DNA of 64,000 bases, taken from assembly GCA_028278645.1 (NCBI GenBank), contig JANQDZ010000014.1, positions 28,088-92,087 on the forward strand, in the 5' to 3' direction. The stretch is from Longimicrobiales bacterium (lineage in GTDB: Bacteria; Gemmatimonadota; Gemmatimonadetes; Longimicrobiales; Gaopeijiaceae). The translations under genes were made by a program, and so were the position numbers. The notes under the pieces were generated by a model. That model searched no databases. It was not told where the DNA came from and saw only the letters and a program-made list of their open reading frames with translations. Shown here in pieces: positions 7,599 through 15,920 of this stretch. Position 1 is the first letter of the stretch, and every line of letters begins with the position of its first letter.

Positions 7599-8858
7599 GT
7601 GCAACTTCATACCAAGATCCTGATCGGCCTCATTCTCGGGGCTATAGCCGGAGCCATAGCCGAGATGTTCGGCTTCGGGGACATCTTCGTGAGGCTGGAG
7701 CCGTTTGGGCAGGCGTTTATCCGCCTCCTCATCATGATCGTCATTCCGTTGGTTATGGCGTCCCTCATCATAGGGACCGCCAGCCTCGGGGACCTGAAGA
7801 AGTTGGGTCGTATCGGGATGAAGACCATTGGATACTACCTGGCTGCTACCGCTCTGGCGGTTGCCATGGGTCTGGTGGTGGCCGGAGCGATCAAGCCCGG
7901 CGCAGGGTTGGATGAGGATGTTAAGACCCAGTTGCTGGCGGACTATGCCGGCACGAACCAGGAGCGTCTGGAGGCCATGGAAGAGCCCCCGGGCCTGCAG
8001 GACATCCTGTTCAACATCATTCCGCGGAACCCCATCGCGTCCATGGCAAACATGGACATGCTGCAGATCATCTTCTTCTCCCTCTTCTTCGGGATTGCCC
8101 TCACCGTCCTCGCCGAGGAGAAACGGAAACCGCTTGTTAATGTCCTTGAGTCGGTGAACGACGCCATGGTGGTCATCGTCGAGATGATCATGAAAATCGC
8201 TCCCTATGGCGTGTTCATCCTAATCGCGGCCGTTGCCGGGCGGTTCGGATATGAGGTCATCCTTTCATTGCTCCAATATGTCCTTGTGGGCGTGGGGACC
8301 ATGATCCTCTTCACCATCACGTTCTATCCCTTCACACTTCAGTTCCTTTCCGGGATGAACCCGATCCTCTTCTTCAAGAGGTTCTACGAGGTGATGGTGT
8401 TCGCCTTCTCGACTTCGTCCAGCAACGCGGCTCTCCCCATCAACCTCCGGATCACGGAGAATGACCTCGGGGTTTCCCGTGACGTGGCGTCTTTTGTACT
8501 TCCCCTGGGCGCCACGGTGAATATGAATGGGACCGGGATCTACCACGGGGTGAGCACGATCTTCATCGCCCAAGTCTATGGGATCACTCTCACTCCTGGG
8601 CAGCTGGTGATCGTGGTGATCACGGCCACCCTGGCCTCCATCGGTGCCGCAGGCGTCCCGGGAATCGGGTTCATCACCCTTGCCATCGTCCTCGAGGCCC
8701 TCGGGATTCCGCTGGAAGGTCTGGCCCTGGTCCTCGGCGTGGAGAGGATCCTCGATATGACCCGTACCGCTGTGAACGTCACAGGAGACTCGGCGGCGGC
8801 GGTCTGGGTCGCCAAGACGGAGGGAGAGCTGAATATCCCTCAGAAGGACACCTACTAA
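7599..8858 (+). CDS. Dicarboxylate/amino acid:cation symporter (DAACS, GltP type)
   Basis: A 419-residue inner-membrane carrier starting at GTG after AAGAGGAG. The DAACS signatures are present: FSTSSSNAALPINL (the serine-rich re-entrant loop HP1), LPLGATVNMNGTGIY (helix 7, with the NMNGT cation/substrate motif) and IGAAGVPGIGF (HP2), then RILDMTRTAVNVTGDSAAAV in helix 8 (D and N/R substrate contacts). Relatives take up glutamate, aspartate or C4-dicarboxylates with Na+ or H+. The next gene begins at the base after its stop, so the symporter and NhaC antiporter are surely one transcript. Confidence 0.93.
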   Translation: MQLHTKILIGLILGAIAGAIAEMFGFGDIFVRLEPFGQAFIRLLIMIVIPLVMASLIIGTASLGDLKKLGRIGMKTIGYYLAATALAVAMGLVVAGAIKPGAGLDEDVKTQLLADYAGTNQERLEAMEEPPGLQDILFNIIPRNPIASMANMDMLQIIFFSLFFGIALTVLAEEKRKPLVNVLESVNDAMVVIVEMIMKIAPYGVFILIAAVAGRFGYEVILSLLQYVLVGVGTMILFTITFYPFTLQFLSGMNPILFFKRFYEVMVFAFSTSSSNAALPINLRITENDLGVSRDVASFVLPLGATVNMNGTGIYHGVSTIFIAQVYGITLTPGQLVIVVITATLASIGAAGVPGIGFITLAIVLEALGIPLEGLALVLGVERILDMTRTAVNVTGDSAAAVWVAKTEGELNIPQKDTY

Positions 8859-10373
8859 ATGAAACGGACCGTTACGTGGGTGGTCGGGGGGCTGGCCATC
8901 GTTGCTCTGATCTTCATTCGGAACAACACGGACCTCATCAGCCCCGCGCCCGGATTCGACGATTTTGGCTTCTGGTCCATCGTTCCGGCGGCCCTGACCC
9001 TGGTCCTCTGTTTCTGGACAAAAGAGGTGATCTCGGCCCTGTTCATCGGGATCGCCGCCGGAGGCGTTGTCAGCGGAAAGTTCAACGTCATCGCCGAGTT
9101 CTTGCTTCCGGCGGTGGGAACCGAGTCCTATGCACAGATCCTCCTGGTGTACCTCTGGTGCCTCGGAGGGCTCATCGGATTGTGGACTAGGACCGGGGGT
9201 GCGCGGTACTTCGCCCACTGGGCCGGGGAGAGGATGGTGACCGGGAGGAAGAGCGCCAGGCTCTTCGGGTGCATGATCGGAACGGTCTTCCACCAGGGTG
9301 GCACGATCAGCACCATTTTGGCCGGAAGCACGGTCAAGCCGGTGGCCGACGAAGCGAAGGTCTCCCACGAGGAGCTTTCGTACATCATCGACAGTACGGC
9401 CTCCCCCATCGCCACCGTAATACCGTTCAACGTCTGGCCGGCCTACGTGGGCGGTCTGGTGGTGGGTACCATCCCGCTATTCGCCACCATCGGCGACGCC
9501 ACATCGTTCTTCTACAAGGCGATCTTCTTCAACTTCTACGGCATCCTTGCCGTGGTATTCACGTACACCTTCGCCCTCGACCTCAACCCATTCGTGTTCG
9601 GGAAGATGAAGCGGGCCATAAAGAGGGTGAAAACTACTGGTGAACTGGATGCGCCAGGCGTCCAGACCATGGCCAGCAAAGAATTGGAGGAGTTGAAGGT
9701 CCCTGAGGGCTACAAGACCAACAACTGGGACTTCTCGGTTCCCATCCTTACCCTCATCGGAATCGCAGTCGGTGGCCTGATCCTGAATTACAGGGCGACC
9801 GGCAACGTCAGCGTTCCCATCAACGAGGCTTTTGTCCTCTCTGTCCTATCGGCCATGATTCTGGCCCTCATCAAAGGGATGAAACTTCCGGAGGTCATCG
9901 AAGGGTTCGTGGACGGTGTGAAGGGTGTTTCGTTGGGGGCCATCATTCTGGCCCTGGCCGTTACCCTGGGAACGGTATCGGGGTCCCTTGGGACGGCCGG
10001 ATTCCTGGTCCGGACCACCAGTGAGATCATCCAACCCGCCCTCTTGCCGGCGATCTTCATGCTGATCTGCATGGTGGTGGCTTTCTCGGTGGGGTCCTCA
10101 TGGGGCACCTACGCTGTGGTCTTCCCCATTGCCATGCCGCTGGCCCATGCTGTGAATCCCGACCCGTTCTACATCACGCTGTGCTTCGGCGCAGTCCTTG
10201 GGGGAGCGGTCTACGGCGATCAGTGCTCGCCCATCAGCGACACGACGATCCTCTCGAGTCTTGCCACGGGTTCAAACCACATGGACCACGTGACCACGCA
10301 GATGCCCATTGCCACGGTGGCAGCCGGCATAGGGGCGGTCCTATACACGGTGATCGCCATGATCGCCTTCTAG
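8859..10373 (+). CDS. NhaC-family Na+/H+ antiporter
   Basis: A 504-residue protein with about 12 membrane helices. The ATG is the codon right after the symporter stop (TAAATG), with the ribosome site inside the previous gene. It shows NhaC-type motifs: FWTKEVISALFIGIAAGG, GTVFHQGGTISTILAGS, IDSTASPIATVIPFNVWPAY, SVGSSWGTYAVVFPIAMPLA and GAVYGDQCSPISDTTILSS. Most members exchange Na+ and H+; some carry malate/lactate or amines. Pairing with a DAACS symporter suggests it removes the sodium brought in with the substrate, which is inference from gene order. A hairpin terminator follows. Confidence 0.9.
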   Translation: MKRTVTWVVGGLAIVALIFIRNNTDLISPAPGFDDFGFWSIVPAALTLVLCFWTKEVISALFIGIAAGGVVSGKFNVIAEFLLPAVGTESYAQILLVYLWCLGGLIGLWTRTGGARYFAHWAGERMVTGRKSARLFGCMIGTVFHQGGTISTILAGSTVKPVADEAKVSHEELSYIIDSTASPIATVIPFNVWPAYVGGLVVGTIPLFATIGDATSFFYKAIFFNFYGILAVVFTYTFALDLNPFVFGKMKRAIKRVKTTGELDAPGVQTMASKELEELKVPEGYKTNNWDFSVPILTLIGIAVGGLILNYRATGNVSVPINEAFVLSVLSAMILALIKGMKLPEVIEGFVDGVKGVSLGAIILALAVTLGTVSGSLGTAGFLVRTTSEIIQPALLPAIFMLICMVVAFSVGSSWGTYAVVFPIAMPLAHAVNPDPFYITLCFGAVLGGAVYGDQCSPISDTTILSSLATGSNHMDHVTTQMPIATVAAGIGAVLYTVIAMIAF

Positions 10374-10398
10374 GACCAACTTTCAGGATCGATCTACT

Positions 10399-10438
10399 GG
10401 GCCGGACCTTGCGAAAGCAGGGCCCGGCCCTGTGTTTT
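10399..10438 (+). terminator. Terminator after symporter-antiporter operon
   Basis: GGGCCGG (10399-10405) pairs with CCGGCCC (10424-10430), followed by TGTGTTTTT, 26 bases after the antiporter stop codon. Confidence 0.75.
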
Positions 10439-10584
10439 TGGTCGTGTGCTGATGGCCTCCATGGTGTTTTTCGACTAGACTATCGCCGTCAGCTTATTCG
10501 GGGGCGGGGTCGGATTGCGTCGTTGGACGCGGAGTGGGCCCGTTCTTCATTCCGAAGGGAATAAAACGACCAAGGTTGAAAACC

Positions 10585-12138
10585 ATGTACGACTTTTTGA
10601 AACGACTCGGAATCGAAGATGTTAACCCGGGCGGGTTCGCTGGGGAGTGGGTAGGATCTGGGCCGATCCTGGACGTATACACGCCCGTGGACGACTCCAG
10701 GATCGCCGCCGTCCAACAGGTGACCGAGGAGGAATTCGACCAGATCGTCGATAAGGCCCACACCGCTTTTCTCGAGTGGCGCACGGTCCCAGCCCCGAAG
10801 CGGGGTGAGGTGGTCCGACAGCTAGGAAATGCCCTCAGGGAAAAAAAGGACGACCTGGGTGCTCTGGTGACCCTGGAGATGGGGAAGATCATCGCCGAGG
10901 GGGAAGGCGAGGTCCAGGAGATGATCGACATCTGTGACTTCGCCGTCGGGCTTTCCCGCCAGTTGTATGGGCTGACGATGCAGTCGGAGCGGCAGGATCA
11001 CCATATGCGGGAACAGTGGCATCCCCTGGGGGTCGTGGCGGTGATCTCCGCGTTCAACTTCCCGGTCGCCGTGTGGGCCTGGAACTCTGCTCTGGCTGCC
11101 GTTTGTGGCGACTCCACCCTATGGAAACCGGCTTCCAAAACCCCTCTAACGGCCATAGCCGTAACGAAGATCGCCGCTGAGGTATGTAAGGCCAACGACG
11201 TCGATCCGGCCATCTTCTCCCTGACGGTGGGCAAAGGCTCGACAGTGGGAGACCGGCTCCTCCACGACCGCCGTATCCCGCTGGTTTCGGCCACCGGTAG
11301 CTGCGAGGTCGGGAGACGGGTCGCCGAGGTTGTGGGTGGTCGCCTGGCGGGAACAATCCTGGAGTTGGGAGGGAACAACGCCATCGTCGTCACCCCGTCG
11401 GCGAATATGGACCTGGTCCTTCCCACGATTCTATTCGGAGCCGTGGGAACCGCAGGTCAGAGGTGCACCTCAACCCGCCGGATCATTGTCCACGCCTCCA
11501 TGAAAGACGAGCTTCTCGGCCGCTTGATTCCAGCCTACGAGTCGATCCGGATCGGTGACCCGCTGGATCGGGACACGGTCATGGGGCCGGTGGTGAACGC
11601 CCAAGCTGTAACGGACGTGGAAAACGCCATGGCGAAGGTGGTGGAAGCCGGAGGGAAGATCCTGTACGGCGGAGAGCGCCAGGAAGGTCACGCGGGCGAG
11701 CTCTACATCACCCCTTGTATCGCCGAGGCGGAAAACCACTGGCAGATCGTTCAGGATGAGACGTTCGCCCCGATCCTGTACATCATCACCTACGGGAACT
11801 CGGACTCTACACCAGTGGAAGCGGTGGACGAGATCGAGGAAGCCATCGCCATTCACAACGGTGTCCCCCAGGGTTTGTCGTCCTCCATCTTCACCGAGAA
11901 CTTTCGCGAGGCCGAGACCTTCCTCTCGCATCGGGGGAGTGACTGCGGGATCGCGAATGTGAACATCGGCACCAGCGGTGCGGAGATCGGGGGCGCCTTC
12001 GGTGGGGAAAAGGATACCGGTGGCGGGCGTGAATCCGGGTCGGATTCCTGGAAGACCTATATGCGACGCCAGACCAACACAGTGAACTGGAGTACCGAGC
12101 TCCCGCTGGCACAGGGGATCAAGTTCGGAGGGGATTAA
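10585..12138 (+). CDS. ALDH7-type aldehyde dehydrogenase (aminoadipate semialdehyde type)
   Basis: A 517-residue NAD(P)-dependent aldehyde dehydrogenase; ATG 10585 is chosen because known ALDH7 proteins start near MYDFLKRLGI. Catalytic residues are in place: Asn158 (SAFNFPVAVW), Glu260 (LELGGNNAI) and Cys294 (GQRCTSTRR). The C-terminal AFGGEKDTGGGRESGSDSWK and YMRRQTNTVNWS are hallmarks of the antiquitin/AmaB subfamily, which oxidises alpha-aminoadipate 6-semialdehyde to aminoadipate in lysine breakdown. A lysine 6-aminotransferase gene at 27855-29165, whose product is that semialdehyde, supports the role. Other semialdehydes remain possible. The stop codon overlaps the left arm of the 277 bp repeat element. 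Confidence 0.9.
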   Translation: MYDFLKRLGIEDVNPGGFAGEWVGSGPILDVYTPVDDSRIAAVQQVTEEEFDQIVDKAHTAFLEWRTVPAPKRGEVVRQLGNALREKKDDLGALVTLEMGKIIAEGEGEVQEMIDICDFAVGLSRQLYGLTMQSERQDHHMREQWHPLGVVAVISAFNFPVAVWAWNSALAAVCGDSTLWKPASKTPLTAIAVTKIAAEVCKANDVDPAIFSLTVGKGSTVGDRLLHDRRIPLVSATGSCEVGRRVAEVVGGRLAGTILELGGNNAIVVTPSANMDLVLPTILFGAVGTAGQRCTSTRRIIVHASMKDELLGRLIPAYESIRIGDPLDRDTVMGPVVNAQAVTDVENAMAKVVEAGGKILYGGERQEGHAGELYITPCIAEAENHWQIVQDETFAPILYIITYGNSDSTPVEAVDEIEEAIAIHNGVPQGLSSSIFTENFREAETFLSHRGSDCGIANVNIGTSGAEIGGAFGGEKDTGGGRESGSDSWKTYMRRQTNTVNWSTELPLAQGIKFGGD

Positions 12139-12413
12139 AAGGGTGTTGCGAAAAGGGGGTGCGGCCACGCATTGGGAGCTTGCGGATGCTAGACAAGGAA
12201 GGACGACGATGGCGATGCTGAAGCATCGGAGAGGAGTTCTGACGCGGTATAGCGCCGCAACCTCCCTATGCCCTTCGGGTTACGGCGGCACGGCGCCATC
12301 CGCTTCGTTGCGACTTCTCGACGTAGCGCATGGCTATGCCAGCGAAGCCCCGCCTCGCATTTGGCCCCGTGGCGCTCGTAACGTGGCTCGCCCCCTTTTC
12401 GCAACACCCTTTT
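12137..12413. repeat. 277 bp element with perfect 23 bp terminal inverted repeats (MITE-like)
   Basis: The left arm (12137-12159) AAAAGGGTGTTGCGAAAAGG plus GGG is an exact reverse complement of the right arm (12391-12413). Between them lie about 230 bases with no coding frame of note, plus smaller palindromic pieces such as GCCACG near the left and CGTGGC near the right. The arms overlap the stop codons of both flanking convergent genes. It could be a non-autonomous mobile element (MITE), a REP/BIME-like intergenic repeat, or a large bidirectional terminator. No target-site duplication could be made out. Confidence 0.65.
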
Positions 12414-12804
12414 AACGGAGGGTGACGAAGCTCTGGTCCAGGTTTGCGCCCACGCTGAGCAGCACGGTCTCGCCGCGACCCGGATACACCAAAGGCGATA
12501 GGTAGGATCGATTCGACCCCAGGGGGTCCACCATGAGCTGCAGCCCAGCGATCATGGAGGCCCTCCTGGGGTCGATGGTGAAGGATTCCTCGCTCTTTCC
12601 GGTTACATCCCCCAGACGAATGCTTACCCCCCCGGCCACGGCGTAGACGGTGACGTCCAGGAAGTTGTTGTTGTCCACCGTTACCCGCACCGGCGTGTCC
12701 AGGCGCCGCCGGAACGGCGAATCCGGGTCCTTCTTCCCGCAGCCCACGGACGTAGCCGCTAGGAGCAGGACCGTAATCAGTCTGAGCCGGTGTGTCCTTT
12801 TCAC
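12412..12804 (-). CDS. Small lipoprotein of unknown family (paralogue of 62204-62590)
   Basis: A 130-residue protein with a signal peptide ending in the lipobox TSVGC (Cys about residue 22). The mature part is a small beta-rich domain: VRVTVDNNNFLDVTVYAVAG, RLGDVTGKSEESFTI, LQLMVDPLGSNRSYLSPLV, and PGRGETVLLSVGANL. The same pattern (V-x-N-x-x-F-x-D-V-T-x-Y, then R-L-G-x-V-x-G-K-x-E-x-x-F-T) recurs in the lipoprotein at 62204-62590, so they are paralogues. It probably sits in the outer or inner membrane leaflet facing the periplasm. Function unknown. Confidence 0.75.
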   Translation of the reverse strand: MKRTHRLRLITVLLLAATSVGCGKKDPDSPFRRRLDTPVRVTVDNNNFLDVTVYAVAGGVSIRLGDVTGKSEESFTIDPRRASMIAGLQLMVDPLGSNRSYLSPLVYPGRGETVLLSVGANLDQSFVTLR

Positions 12805-12865
12805 TCCTGTCCTCTCAAGCTCTCCTTCCGGACGGTTCCGCTCAGACGTATCCTCCGAGCCGGAC

Positions 12866-14842
12866 CTACGCGTCCGTCCTCTTTGCGTAATACCCCATGA
12901 TGCCTAGGATCAGGCCGATGGTGGCGGCAGCCAGGAGCATGGATGCCCACTCGGGGACGTTCGGCGGGAACCCGGCGATGGGTTCGCCTCGCCGCGCGGC
13001 TACGACCCAGACGGCCAGAACCACCCCCGTGAGGCCTCCTCCACCTACCAGCCCCGAGCCGAAGAGGACACCCTTCTCCCGCCGCCGTTCCTTTGTGACG
13101 GGATCCTGGTTCCTACCGAGATACCACCTGAGTAGTCCGCCCAGGAAAACCGCCCCCATGGTGGAGAGGGGCAGATAAACACCCACCGCGAAGGCCAAGG
13201 TCGGGATCTTGAACAGAGCCGCGACACTGGCGATCCCCGCGCCGATGAGGATCAAGGCCCAAGGGAGGCTTTGGTCCAGGACTCCGTCGATGACAAGCTT
13301 CATCAACACTGCTTGCGGAGCGGGTAGCTCCTCGCCTCCGAGTCCGCCGGGTGTCCCTTGGTTCAGGACGATGATGACCAGGCAGACAAAACCGGCCGAG
13401 GTGATGACCCCGATCAGTTCACCGATCTGCTGCTTATAAGGCGTTGCCCCGAGAATGAAGCCGGTCTTGAGGTCCTGGGAGGTGTCACCCGCGATTGACG
13501 CTGCGATACAGACCGCCGTCCCCACCATCAGCGCTGTGGCTTTCCCCACCGTGTCGGTCCAACCCATGAGGTAGAAGACCATGGATGTGCCGAGCAGGGT
13601 GGCGATTGTCATCCCCGAGGTCGGGTTCGAGGTCACCCCGACCAAGCCCACGATCCGCGAGCTGACGGTGACGAAGAAGAAGGCGAAGATCCCGATGCAC
13701 AGGGCGGCCAGCGCCCGGGCCGGGAACGATTCCAGGTAGCCCAGAAGCCCCGGCGTGACGGCCAGCACCAAAAGAATGATGCCGAGGATGATCCCAACGG
13801 TCCGGAAGCTCAGGTCCCGGTCCGTACGGTCCACGGCGGACACTGCGTTGCCCACCCTCTGGCTCAGCTGGCCCAACCCCAGCTTGAATGACTCCACCAT
13901 CGTGGGAATGGACTTGATGAGGGTGATGATCCCCGCGGTGGCCACGGCGCCGGCCCCGATGTACCGGATATAACGATCCCAGATTTGGCCGGAGGTCATG
14001 TCACGGATCAACAGCTCGGTTTCAGGAAAAACCGGCGCGGTTTGACCCTGACCCCAGAGGTTGATTAGGGGGATAATGATGACGGATGAGAGGGCTCCGC
14101 CCGCCACCATGACCGTGGCGATCCGAATCCCCAGGATGTACCCTACCCCCAGCAAGGGGGCGTTCACCTTCGCCGAAATGCTTGCTTTGAAGGGGAGCCC
14201 CACCTCCCAGGCCGACTTAACGACCTTGAAGCCCTGGGTGATGAGCTGGAAGAGCATCCCCACCCCGATGCCCCAGAATACCCCGTGGGCCTGTTTTCCT
14301 CCGCCCTCGGCCGCCACCAGGACCTCCGCACATGCCATCCCTTCAGGGTAGGGAAGAGTGCCGTGCTCCCGTTTGATCAGGTAGCGGCGAAGGGGGATCA
14401 TGAAGAGGACGCCGATGAGACCCCCGGCCATGGCCAGGAGCGTGATCTGTGCCCAGGCGGGGTTCAAACCCCAGATAAAGAGGGCAGGGATCGTGAACAG
14501 CACTCCGGATGCCACCGAGGAGCTGGCGGAGCCCACCGTCTGGGAGATGTTGGACTCCAGAATGGAGTGCCTGAATCCGGCAACCGTGAACACACGGAAA
14601 GTGACGACTGTCAGGACCGCCACCGGAATCGAGGTGCTGATCGTCAACCCGGCCATCAACCCCAGGTAGGTGTTGGCAGCCCCGAAGATGACGCCCAGAA
14701 TGATTCCCGTGATGACAGCCTTCCAGGTGAACTCCGTCAGAGTTTCACCGTAGGTGAGGGGCGTGAACGTCTCGCCATCTTTGATCTCATAGGCGGTGGT
14801 AGGGAGCTTGCGTGGGCCGGAATGTTCGGATTGGGGGCTCAT
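12866..14842 (-). CDS. OPT-family oligopeptide transporter
   Basis: A 658-residue membrane protein with about 15 helices, started at ATG after GGGAGGACC. Family motifs include EFTWKAVITGIILGVIFGAA and NTYLGLMAGLTISTSIPVAV at the N-terminus, then RRYLIKREHGTLPYPEGMAC, GLVGVTSNPTSGMTIATLLG, and DLKTGFILGATPYKQQIGEL. Bacterial OPT proteins take up small peptides or metal-chelate conjugates by proton coupling. Neighbouring amino-acid catabolic genes favour peptide uptake. The C-terminal helices end with ILGIMGYYAKRTDA. It reads away from the divergent glycyl-radical operon, so the 133-base gap between them should hold both promoters. Confidence 0.93.
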   Translation of the reverse strand: MSPQSEHSGPRKLPTTAYEIKDGETFTPLTYGETLTEFTWKAVITGIILGVIFGAANTYLGLMAGLTISTSIPVAVLTVVTFRVFTVAGFRHSILESNISQTVGSASSSVASGVLFTIPALFIWGLNPAWAQITLLAMAGGLIGVLFMIPLRRYLIKREHGTLPYPEGMACAEVLVAAEGGGKQAHGVFWGIGVGMLFQLITQGFKVVKSAWEVGLPFKASISAKVNAPLLGVGYILGIRIATVMVAGGALSSVIIIPLINLWGQGQTAPVFPETELLIRDMTSGQIWDRYIRYIGAGAVATAGIITLIKSIPTMVESFKLGLGQLSQRVGNAVSAVDRTDRDLSFRTVGIILGIILLVLAVTPGLLGYLESFPARALAALCIGIFAFFFVTVSSRIVGLVGVTSNPTSGMTIATLLGTSMVFYLMGWTDTVGKATALMVGTAVCIAASIAGDTSQDLKTGFILGATPYKQQIGELIGVITSAGFVCLVIIVLNQGTPGGLGGEELPAPQAVLMKLVIDGVLDQSLPWALILIGAGIASVAALFKIPTLAFAVGVYLPLSTMGAVFLGGLLRWYLGRNQDPVTKERRREKGVLFGSGLVGGGGLTGVVLAVWVVAARRGEPIAGFPPNVPEWASMLLAAATIGLILGIMGYYAKRTDA

Positions 14843-14975
14843 GGTCCTCCCGGGGAACGGGTATCAGGAACATTTCCTCAGGGCTGAAAGACCCGATAGA
14901 ATGCATGATGCGGCCTCGATCCTGCAACGGCTCCACTCAAAACCCTGACCAAGGAGGGGGGCGCGGAAGGCCATC

Positions 14976-15920
14976 ATGACCTCGGGAGTCATCTTCGACG
15001 TCAAGCGATTTGCGGTTCATGACGGACCCGGTCTCCGTACGACCGTGTTCCTGAAAGGGTGTCCGCTTTCCTGCCTCGGTTGCCACAATCCGGAGGGGCA
15101 GGGGAGGGGGCCGGAACTTCTATTCCGTCCCGACCGGTGCACGGTCTGCGGGGACTGCGTGCCCGTTTGTCCACACCAGGCGATTACACTCGCTAACGGG
15201 GAGGTGAGAATCGGTTGGGATCGCTGTCAGCTTGAGGCCGCTTGCGTCGAGGCCTGTCTTCCGGGAGCCTTGGAGCTGGTGGGAGAGGTGAAGACCGTGG
15301 ACGAGGTCGTGGACCTCCTGGAGGACGACCGGATCTATTTTGACGAATCCCGTGGTGGTGTGACGTTCTCCGGGGGTGAGCCTTTCTCCCAACCAGATTT
15401 CCTCCGAGAGCTGTTGTACCGGTGCAAGGAACGTGAACTACCTGTGGTCCTGGACACCTGCGGCCACGTGGAGCCGGCCCTCTTTCAGGAGTTGATCCCG
15501 TTGGCGGCTCACCTCCTCTTCGACCTCAAAGTGATGGATGAGGATCGCCACAACGCCTACACGGGCATTCACAACCGCTGGATCCTTCAGAACCTGGAAT
15601 GGGCCGGGAATGAGCTCGGATCAGGTAGGGGGAAAGGGCCGGTGCTGACCGTACGAATTCCGTTGATCCCTGGTGTGAACGACGACGAGGAGAACATCCA
15701 GGCCTCCGCCCGGTTCCTGGGGGAACTTCGGACTCCCCCGCCCGTGGATATCTTACCCTACCACAGGTTGGGCGTGGATAAGTATGATCGGATGGGGCGG
15801 GAGTACGGCCTCGGTGCATTGACCCCGCCCTCACAGGTCGCGGTTCAGCTGGCTTGCCAGCTTCTCGAAAAAGCTGGCCTGAGCGTGTCGGTACGTGGAG
15901 AACAACATGGCGATGACTGA
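14976..15920 (+). CDS. Glycyl-radical enzyme activase (radical SAM), HypD-type
   Basis: A 314-residue activating enzyme. Residues about 28-37 contain the radical SAM motif C-x3-C-x2-C (GCPLSCLGCHNPEG), which binds the cluster that cleaves S-adenosylmethionine. Residues about 52-95 are a ferredoxin-like insert with further Cys (RCTVCGDCVPVCPH and CVEACLPGALEL), as in activases of pyruvate-formate-lyase-2 type enzymes. GVTFSGGEP is the conserved SAM-binding loop. It installs the radical on the glycine of the next gene product and works only without oxygen. The two genes overlap by 14 bases. ATG 14976 lies just after a GGAGGGGGGCG purine tract. Confidence 0.94.
   Translation: MTSGVIFDVKRFAVHDGPGLRTTVFLKGCPLSCLGCHNPEGQGRGPELLFRPDRCTVCGDCVPVCPHQAITLANGEVRIGWDRCQLEAACVEACLPGALELVGEVKTVDEVVDLLEDDRIYFDESRGGVTFSGGEPFSQPDFLRELLYRCKERELPVVLDTCGHVEPALFQELIPLAAHLLFDLKVMDEDRHNAYTGIHNRWILQNLEWAGNELGSGRGKGPVLTVRIPLIPGVNDDEENIQASARFLGELRTPPPVDILPYHRLGVDKYDRMGREYGLGALTPPSQVAVQLACQLLEKAGLSVSVRGEQHGDD

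Noticed and set aside
8265..9368. 367-codon antisense frame across the symporter and antiporter
   Set aside because: Asp/Gly/Arg-rich shadow of two confident membrane-protein genes, with no ribosome site.
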